A stretch of DNA of 32,989 nt, taken from an uncultured Bacteroidales bacterium (GTDB lineage Bacteria > Bacteroidota > Bacteroidia > Bacteroidales > P3). Made by a program: the position numbers and the translations under genes. Positions 24,964-30,648 of this stretch are shown piece after piece. The notes beneath the pieces are model-generated. The model saw nothing but the letters and a program-made list of their open reading frames with translations, was not told the origin of the DNA and did not search any database. The stretch covers positions 1 through 32,989 of the forward strand of contig CAJOMZ010000024.1 in assembly GCA_905236645.1 (NCBI GenBank), given 5' to 3'. Positions within the stretch are counted from its first letter, which is position 1; each line of letters starts with the position of its first letter.

Positions 24964-25779
24964 GTGAGAAAAGTTTTCTTCATCGTATTATTACTGTTGG
25001 CGAATGTGGCCGCTTGGGGTGCCAAGCGGCTGCCGCCGTGGATGAATGAATTGCCCAAAGCTGGCAACCCTACCATTATGTATGTCCGTGAGGCTGGCGA
25101 AGGCACCACACTTACGGCAGCTCATAACCAAGCCCTGCTTCGTGTGATGCAAAACACAGCCAACCGACTTGGACGGCCGTTCGACATCAACGAGGTGGAT
25201 AAGGCGCTGTTTGGTAGCAACGACTACCAATCCATTAGTCACCAATACAATATCCCCATCAACAAGGTCGACCAATACGAGGAACAGTTGAGCGATGGCA
25301 CCTATCGTGTGTGGGTACTTTGTCAAGTGGCGGTCAGTGGCAACATACAACCCATTTGGGAGGATTTGCGTCGCGAGGGCGAAATCAACAACTGGGTGTC
25401 GCTGGCCAAGAGTGCTGTTGTGCCGGGTCTCGGACAGATGGGCAAAGGCTATATCTCCGAAGGTGTGCTTGCCCTCGGTGGAGAGTTGCTGCTTGTGGGC
25501 ACGTGTGTGGGCAGTTATTTTATGGCACAAAAACAGCTGGAGGTAATGCGCGACGCCAACACATCCTATGCCGACTGGAACGCTGCCAGTAACACCTACA
25601 ACACCCTGCGGACGGTCTCTTATATCGCTTGGGGCACTGCCGCTGTACTCTATGCCTTCAGCCTCTACAGAGCCTATTCTATGCAACCCAAGCGCACTAT
25701 GGGTATCGCTTTCGCACCTACGCTGATGCCTACAGATGTCGGCATTGCTCCTGGTGTGTCATTCTCGATAAACCTTTAA
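24964..25779 (+). CDS. Exported membrane-associated protein with DUF5683-like C-terminal helices
   Basis: The 271-residue product starts at a GTG (24964) after GGGAAG and opens with a signal peptide or signal anchor (MRKVFFIVLLLLANVAAWGA). The first half is a compact domain with RLPPWMNELPKAGNPTIMYVREAGEG, which again has an LPP20-like helix (TLTAAHNQALLRVMQNTANRLG). The second half has KSAVVPGLGQMGKGY followed by hydrophobic helices, a pattern like DUF5683 envelope proteins, with a final beta-rich tail (APGVSFSINL) suggesting an outer-membrane edge. The function is unknown. No ATG fits the start. The gene is in the sigma operon and ends 3 bases before the Fn3 lipoprotein. Confidence 0.65.
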   Translation: MRKVFFIVLLLLANVAAWGAKRLPPWMNELPKAGNPTIMYVREAGEGTTLTAAHNQALLRVMQNTANRLGRPFDINEVDKALFGSNDYQSISHQYNIPINKVDQYEEQLSDGTYRVWVLCQVAVSGNIQPIWEDLRREGEINNWVSLAKSAVVPGLGQMGKGYISEGVLALGGELLLVGTCVGSYFMAQKQLEVMRDANTSYADWNAASNTYNTLRTVSYIAWGTAAVLYAFSLYRAYSMQPKRTMGIAFAPTLMPTDVGIAPGVSFSINL

Positions 25780-25782
25780 CTT

Positions 25783-27030
25783 ATGAGACGATTACTTTGG
25801 ATACTGATACCACTAATGTTCACTTCCTGTATAAAGGATTTGGAACAGGAGGGCATCTACACAGTGGGAACGGTCATTGGACGTGTAGTGGAACGCACCA
25901 CGCAACAACCCGTTGGAAGACTCACCGTGCAGCTTGTCTCGGGTGATGCCACCTTGAGCACCACCACCTCTGCCAACGACGGGACATTCAGCCTCCCCAT
26001 CACCACTGAGCAGCAATCCCATGGCTGCCAGGTCGTGATCAGCGCCGACTCACTCTATATCGGATGCAGCGCCGATGTACCCAGTGGTAGCTTCGGACGG
26101 CAGGAGTACTACCTCGGGGTGTTGTATGTCGATGGGCCGGGACTGCCTGTGGTGCATACCAACACTATTTCTCCCGATGCCGTGAGCGCCACCTCGGTGA
26201 CGCTCACGGGAACTGTAGCCGACGACCTGCGTTCCACTATCATCAGTCGCGGGTTCGCCTATAGCACCTTGCAGTATCCCACGCTTGCCGACGGCAGCGT
26301 GTCGGTGGGTGGCACCTTGGGCGACTTCACCGCCACCGTTACAGGCCTGCAACCGGGCACCATCTACTATGTACGGGCCTACGCCACCAACGGGGTGGGT
26401 ACCGCTTACGGAGAACAGCAGACCTTCACTACTCCCAGCGGTTTGCCTACGGTACAGACGGCCAGTGAGGTCACTTTAACGGGAAGCAGTACGGCTCAGT
26501 GTGGCGGCACCGTTACAGGCGACGGAGGCTTTACGGTCACCGCCCGCGGTGTCTGCTGGAGTGTGTCGCCCGAGCCTACGGTGAGCAACCTGCATAGTAC
26601 CGACGGCAACGGTCTGGGTACCTTCGTCAGCACTCTCACGGGCTTGCAGCCCAGCACCACCTACTATGTGCGGGCCTATGCCACCAATGCCAACGGCACC
26701 GTCTATGGCGAGCAGCGCAGTATCACCACTCCCAGCGGACTGCCGACGGTTACAACGACCACTGCCAGCAGCATCACATCCAATAGTGCAGTCTGTGGTG
26801 GCAATGTCACCTCCGACGGCGGCTATACCGTCATACAGCGCGGCGTCTGCTATAGTACTACACCTAACCCCGCTGTCTCTGGGCCTCATACCACCGACGG
26901 CAGCGGCACCGGCAGCTTCGTCAGCAACCTCACAGGACTCACCGCCAACACCACCTACTATTATAGAGCCTACGCCACCAACGCCACAGGGACGGTGTAT
27001 GGAGTGGAGAGGACATTAACTACTAATTGA
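25783..27030 (+). CDS. Lipoprotein with a carboxypeptidase-regulatory-like domain and three Fn3-type repeats
   Basis: The 415-residue product has a lipoprotein signal (MRRLLWILIPLMFTSC). An N-terminal segment (VGTVIGRVVERTTQQPVGRLTVQLV) resembles the carboxypeptidase D regulatory-like domain. Three beta-sandwich repeats follow, each with TVxGxL/TSDGG, RGVCW/Y and a closing YYxRAYATN. The YY positions are spaced by 99 and 98 residues, so the repeats are regular and similar also at DNA level. Such proteins are surface-exposed and probably adhesive or structural. It is the last gene of the sigma operon, with 3 bases between it and the previous stop, so it is a likely effector whose display the sigma factor controls. 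Confidence 0.75.
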   Translation: MRRLLWILIPLMFTSCIKDLEQEGIYTVGTVIGRVVERTTQQPVGRLTVQLVSGDATLSTTTSANDGTFSLPITTEQQSHGCQVVISADSLYIGCSADVPSGSFGRQEYYLGVLYVDGPGLPVVHTNTISPDAVSATSVTLTGTVADDLRSTIISRGFAYSTLQYPTLADGSVSVGGTLGDFTATVTGLQPGTIYYVRAYATNGVGTAYGEQQTFTTPSGLPTVQTASEVTLTGSSTAQCGGTVTGDGGFTVTARGVCWSVSPEPTVSNLHSTDGNGLGTFVSTLTGLQPSTTYYVRAYATNANGTVYGEQRSITTPSGLPTVTTTTASSITSNSAVCGGNVTSDGGYTVIQRGVCYSTTPNPAVSGPHTTDGSGTGSFVSNLTGLTANTTYYYRAYATNATGTVYGVERTLTTN

Positions 27031-27131
27031 AAGGGAAAAACACATTTACCCATCGTTGCGAATGAAACAAAAAAAAAATCTCCCAAATGAATGATTACTA
27101 CCAAAAGCGACTATCCGCATTCATCACACAA

Positions 27132-27226
27132 AAGCCCAGGAGGGGCTTAATCTCATTAACCCCAGACAATCGGAGAGCAGTCTGGGGACTGAAAAACTGC
27201 CTCATCCCTGCGTCTCGGAGAGACGC
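27132..27226. other. Three successive strong hairpins (possible small RNA)
   Basis: In a 400-bp spacer without genes three perfect stems follow one another: AAGCCC/GGGCTT (27132-27148, 5-nt loop), CCCCAGAC/GTCTGGGG (27160-27187) and GCGTCTC/GAGACGC (27210-27226, 3-nt loop). CGGAGAG occurs in the loop of the second and across the third. No T-tract follows the last stem, so these are not simple terminators. The spacer before (27031-27131) and after (27227-27311) shows nothing recognisable. Confidence 0.5.
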
Positions 27227-27311
27227 GACTTCAACTATGTGCAAATTGCGGACAATCATTTAACCCCAAAAATCAACCGAAACAATGACGAGTAAATACT
27301 CATTAATTGCC

Positions 27312-27403
27312 ATTTGGTGTCAAAACCGGCAGTTCGATAAATGCGATTTGGTGCAAATTTTCCAATTTAATAGCTTGTATTTGGTGTAAAATCTGTATAT
27401 TTG
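27312..27403 (+). promoter_or_regulatory. Triple ATTTGGTGY repeat and promoter ahead of the ATPase
   Basis: ATTTGGTGT, ATTTGGTGC and ATTTGGTGT occur at 27312, 27346 and 27379, 34 and 33 bases apart, each followed by an A-rich stretch. A perfect TAnnTTTG box (TATATTTG) lies at 27396-27403, with CTTG 18 bases upstream as a possible -33 element. Transcription would begin near 27410, just before the ATG at 27431. The repeats are spaced by about three helical turns, as in an operator array. Confidence 0.55.
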
Positions 27404-27430
27404 CAAAATGAAATTAAGTGCAAAATTATT

Positions 27431-28780
27431 ATGAAAAGAAAGATTTACAACAAGTTGCTAAATTGGAAAGAAACACAGCAAGGCCAAACGGCCATTTTGG
27501 TCGATGGCGCACGTCGTGTAGGCAAGAGCTACATTGTGGAAGAATTCGCCAGGAAAGAATACAAATCCTACATCCTGATAGACTTCAGCAATGAGGACAA
27601 ACAGCTGAAGATGCTGTTTGAGGAACATCTCTCCAATCTCGACACATTCTTCCATATGCTCTCCATTTTGAAAGATGTAAAGCTCTATCCGCGCGAGTCA
27701 GTCATTGTGTTCGATGAGGTACAGCAGTACCCTCCTGCCCGCGCCGCCATCAAACACCTTGTAAAAGACGGTCGTTTCGACTATATAGAGACCGGCTCCC
27801 TTGTCAGCATCAACCGCAACGTGAAGAATATCGTCATACCGTCCGAAGAAGAGCGCATTGATATGCACCCTATGGACTTTGAAGAGTTCCTCTGGGCTAT
27901 GGGCAACGACGGGCTGATGGATTATATCAGAGACTGTTTCTCCGCTCACACCCCTATGGGAGAAGCACTGCACCGCAAGGCTATGGAACTTTTCCGACAG
28001 TATATGATTGTGGGAGGTATGCCCCAGGCCGTGGAGATTTATGCCCAAACAAAAGACTTCGACAAGGTTGACCGCATCAAACGTAACATATTGAACATCT
28101 ATCGTGCCGACATCAGCAAATATGCGGCAGGCAATGAACAGAAAGTGACGCGCGTGTTCGACACTATACCGTCTCAGCTGCAACGCCACGAAAAACGGTT
28201 TCGCGTCAGCGACCTTGAGAAAGGCGCACGGACCAGAACCTATGCCAACGCCTTTTTCTGGCTCCAAGAGTCGCGCGTGATCAACACCTGCTTTGCCGCC
28301 ACAGAACCCAACGTCGGGTTGAATCTAAGCCGCGACGACGCCAAGCGGAAAATATATATGGCCGACACCGGCCTGCTCATAGCTATGGCTTTCGACGAGA
28401 AGGACATCCAGCAGGGGCAGCTGTACAAAAAACTGATGTTTGACAAATTGGAAATAAACAGGGGTATGCTGGTAGAAAATATTGTAGCCCAAATGCTGCG
28501 TACAGCAGGCAATCGGCTTTATTTCTACTCCAATGCATCTCATAACAAAGATGACAAAATGGAGATAGACTTCCTTGTCAGGAAACCGTCGGTGACCTCT
28601 CGCCATAATATCTCCCCCATCGAAGTAAAGTCATCGGCACGTTATACGCTTACATCCTTGGACAAATACCGACATAAATATTCCGAATACCTGGCCACAC
28701 CCTACGTAATACATTCCAAGGACTATATCGAAAAGGACGGCATCACCTATATCCCCTTGTATATGACGCCACTGCTGTAA
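27431..28780 (+). CDS. AAA_14 family ATPase with C-terminal DUF4143 domain
   Basis: The 449-residue product has an N-terminal P-loop domain with LVDGARRVGKSYIVEEF (Walker A near residue 30), SVIVFDEVQQYP as Walker B and YIETGSLVS as sensor. The C-terminal DUF4143 region has AYMADTGLL-like MADTGLLIAM, GMLVENIVAQML, EIDFLVRK and PIEVKSS, the last two resembling a PD-(D/E)xK nuclease core. Such proteins are abundant and mobile in gut Bacteroidales and their role is unclear, though toxin-antitoxin or conflict functions have been suggested. I chose the ATG at 27431 because the TTG at 27401 lies inside the promoter box. It stands as a single gene with its own repeat-rich promoter. Confidence 0.85.
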   Translation: MKRKIYNKLLNWKETQQGQTAILVDGARRVGKSYIVEEFARKEYKSYILIDFSNEDKQLKMLFEEHLSNLDTFFHMLSILKDVKLYPRESVIVFDEVQQYPPARAAIKHLVKDGRFDYIETGSLVSINRNVKNIVIPSEEERIDMHPMDFEEFLWAMGNDGLMDYIRDCFSAHTPMGEALHRKAMELFRQYMIVGGMPQAVEIYAQTKDFDKVDRIKRNILNIYRADISKYAAGNEQKVTRVFDTIPSQLQRHEKRFRVSDLEKGARTRTYANAFFWLQESRVINTCFAATEPNVGLNLSRDDAKRKIYMADTGLLIAMAFDEKDIQQGQLYKKLMFDKLEINRGMLVENIVAQMLRTAGNRLYFYSNASHNKDDKMEIDFLVRKPSVTSRHNISPIEVKSSARYTLTSLDKYRHKYSEYLATPYVIHSKDYIEKDGITYIPLYMTPLL

Positions 28781-28859
28781 AACGTCCAAACCGAAAATAA
28801 TCACTCAGTCGAACGAAAACAGAACCAATATGCAACACATAGATGAAAGTCAGATAACG

Positions 28860-29080
28860 ATAGCGGATCGTGCTATTCTTGGCCACCGAATTTCCACCTT
28901 TGCCCACTTATGCGGGAATGCCACAATCTAGAATCGTCAGGCGCGCACCGTCTGTGTTCTGCCGCATCGCCACACAATTAGAAAAGAAACTATGAAGAAT
29001 GGGGTAAATAGAACAGAAGAATGTGATTATTCCGTCGGGGACCCTTCGGTGGTCCTTCGACGACGGGTCGTCGCTATATA
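28860..29080 (+). other. Structured intergenic element ahead of the protease pair (copy 2 of a repeat)
   Basis: Bases 28860-28897 match 21831-21868 at 33 of 38 positions. The layout is the same: ATAGC-7 nt-GCTAT hairpin, TCTTG, the left strand GGCCACC (28881-28887), TTTCCAC (28891-28897), and a 14-nt hairpin at the same offset (CCCAC-TTAT-GCGGG, 28903-28916, one mismatch). GGTGGTC at 29048-29054 pairs with GGCCACC with one G-U. Further hairpins CGACGA-CGGG-TCGTCG and GGACC/GGTCC lie near 29036-29076. The stretch 28917-29030 between has no other feature that I recognise. The element covers most of the 332-bp gap before the protease gene. Confidence 0.55.
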
Positions 29081-29112
29081 GAAATGTGGAATAACTTATT
29101 AATAATAAATAT

Positions 29113-29748
29113 ATGAAAGAAGATAATATAACTGATGCTATTGTTCCAATATATTGCAATAGTAGATTCAATGGGACTGGCTATATATATAAGTCGTATT
29201 TGATAACTGCAGCACATGTAGTGGAGAATATGGATGACATTGGATATGTATTTCAAGGTAATTACTATAAATTGGATGAGGACAACAGGAAATATATTAA
29301 AAAAAGAGGTAAAGATCGAGATGAATTTGGAAGGATAATATTTAATGCTTTAGCAGAAGATTTAGCGATCTACCGTATTGATACTCATTGTGACATATTT
29401 GAATTATCAAATGAATCAGTTCTGGACGGAACATGCTCCACTTTGTTTGGATATCATTACATCGATGAAGACAATAATCCTTTAAAATATGGAATCGTAA
29501 AGATATACAATAGTTGTAAAATTGAAGGGACTATTCTGTTTCCACAAGATTACTGCATGTACTGTAAAAAGTTGGAGAATTCGTTTAATATTATCAAAGG
29601 ATATAGTGGTGGTCCATTGATTGTTGAGAATACCGTTGTAGGTATGTTAATTGAAAGTATGACGATTGATGGTTATTACCACATAATGAAGTCTAAACGA
29701 ATTTGGGATATGATAAATAATAATGAGCATGATACAGATAGAGCATAA
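29113..29748 (+). CDS. Trypsin-like serine protease, cytoplasmic
   Basis: The 211-residue product has the S1/trypsin-2 order of catalytic residues: AAHVVENM with His35, AEDLAIYRID with Asp83 and GYSGGPLIV with Ser165. TGYIYKSYLITAAHVV and the following VVGMLIES strand also fit this fold. Unlike HtrA it has no PDZ domain, and it has no signal peptide, so it would act inside the cell. The gene is AT-rich (28 percent G+C in 29281-29340), unlike its neighbours, and uses ATA, AGA and TTA codons. It overlaps the next gene, a DUF2971 protein, by 26 bases. Trypsin-like proteases paired with other proteins occur in bacterial conflict systems; here the partner and substrate are unknown. Confidence 0.82.
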   Translation: MKEDNITDAIVPIYCNSRFNGTGYIYKSYLITAAHVVENMDDIGYVFQGNYYKLDEDNRKYIKKRGKDRDEFGRIIFNALAEDLAIYRIDTHCDIFELSNESVLDGTCSTLFGYHYIDEDNNPLKYGIVKIYNSCKIEGTILFPQDYCMYCKKLENSFNIIKGYSGGPLIVENTVVGMLIESMTIDGYYHIMKSKRIWDMINNNEHDTDRA

Positions 29749-30646
29749 CAATAGATTATATAGGGATTATTATGATTATCCTGAGATAACTTATAAAAGT
29801 GGTCGACGTTTTTCACCACCAGATTTTTTATATAAATATTATCCCCTAAACGATAACTCCATTGATGCAATTACTAATCATTATTTATATGCATCCAAAC
29901 CATCTCAACTGAACGATAGGTTTGACTGCTCTAATCAGCTATTACAAAGCCAAAGTTACACCGATGAGATAGAACTACTAAAAATTTGTGGATCAGATCA
30001 AGATCTTTCTCTGGAAGAATACTATCTTTTAAATGATTTTGGACTTTCAACGGATATATATGAAAAAATATTCAGCGAGACAGGGATAATCAGTATGACT
30101 ACAAATCATTCTGATATTCTTATGTGGTCTCATTATGCTAAAAACAATGGGTTTTGTGTTGAGTATAGGATTGATTGTTTTCCATGGGATTGGATAGGCC
30201 CATTCCCAATACAATATTGTAAACGGCGGGAATCAACTCCAGTTGATGCGAGTCAGTTCTCATTAATACCACTCCTCCTCTGTTTTCAGAAAAACTCAAA
30301 ATGGAAATATGAAAAAGAATGGAGGGTGTTGGTTAGTCTTAAGGACAATCCCAATCGGAAATGCGTCTATTCATTAGAGACCATAACAGGGATTTATTTT
30401 GGCGCATCTTTTTTCAATGAAAAAGAGACTCAACTTGACCCTAATGAGGAGTTCCATACGATTGTCAAAATTGACAATCGATTAGACGATTATCGAATAA
30501 AATTGTTGGATTTCATAGTTAATAATAGTATTCCGGCTTATTTTGATTTCACAGCAAATATTGATGAGATAACATTCCTTCGATCATATTGCAAGGGAGG
30601 CAATGGAGAATATGATATATACAACGAAATTGGTGAAATATATTAA
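29723..30646 (+). CDS. DUF2971 domain protein, partner of the trypsin-like protease
   Basis: The 307-residue product matches the DUF2971 pattern: LYKYYPLND, LYASKPSQLNDRFDCSN, ILMWSHYAKNNGFCVEYRID, KWKYEKEWRVLVS and ITGIYFGASF. No reaction is known for the family, but it occurs often in mobile and defence-associated gene sets. No membrane helix or signal peptide is visible. The gene starts inside the protease gene (26-base overlap; ATG at 29723, with a second ATG at 29729), which implies translational coupling and joint function. The codon use is AT-rich like that of the protease. The next gene begins 2 bases after its stop. Confidence 0.8.
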   Translation: MSMIQIEHNNRLYRDYYDYPEITYKSGRRFSPPDFLYKYYPLNDNSIDAITNHYLYASKPSQLNDRFDCSNQLLQSQSYTDEIELLKICGSDQDLSLEEYYLLNDFGLSTDIYEKIFSETGIISMTTNHSDILMWSHYAKNNGFCVEYRIDCFPWDWIGPFPIQYCKRRESTPVDASQFSLIPLLLCFQKNSKWKYEKEWRVLVSLKDNPNRKCVYSLETITGIYFGASFFNEKETQLDPNEEFHTIVKIDNRLDDYRIKLLDFIVNNSIPAYFDFTANIDEITFLRSYCKGGNGEYDIYNEIGEIY

Positions 30647-30648
30647 AT

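Noticed and set aside
27312-27387. CRISPR remnant in the ATTTGGTG repeats
   Set aside because: The repeated part is only nine bases, with no cas genes nearby, so an operator-like arrangement fits better.
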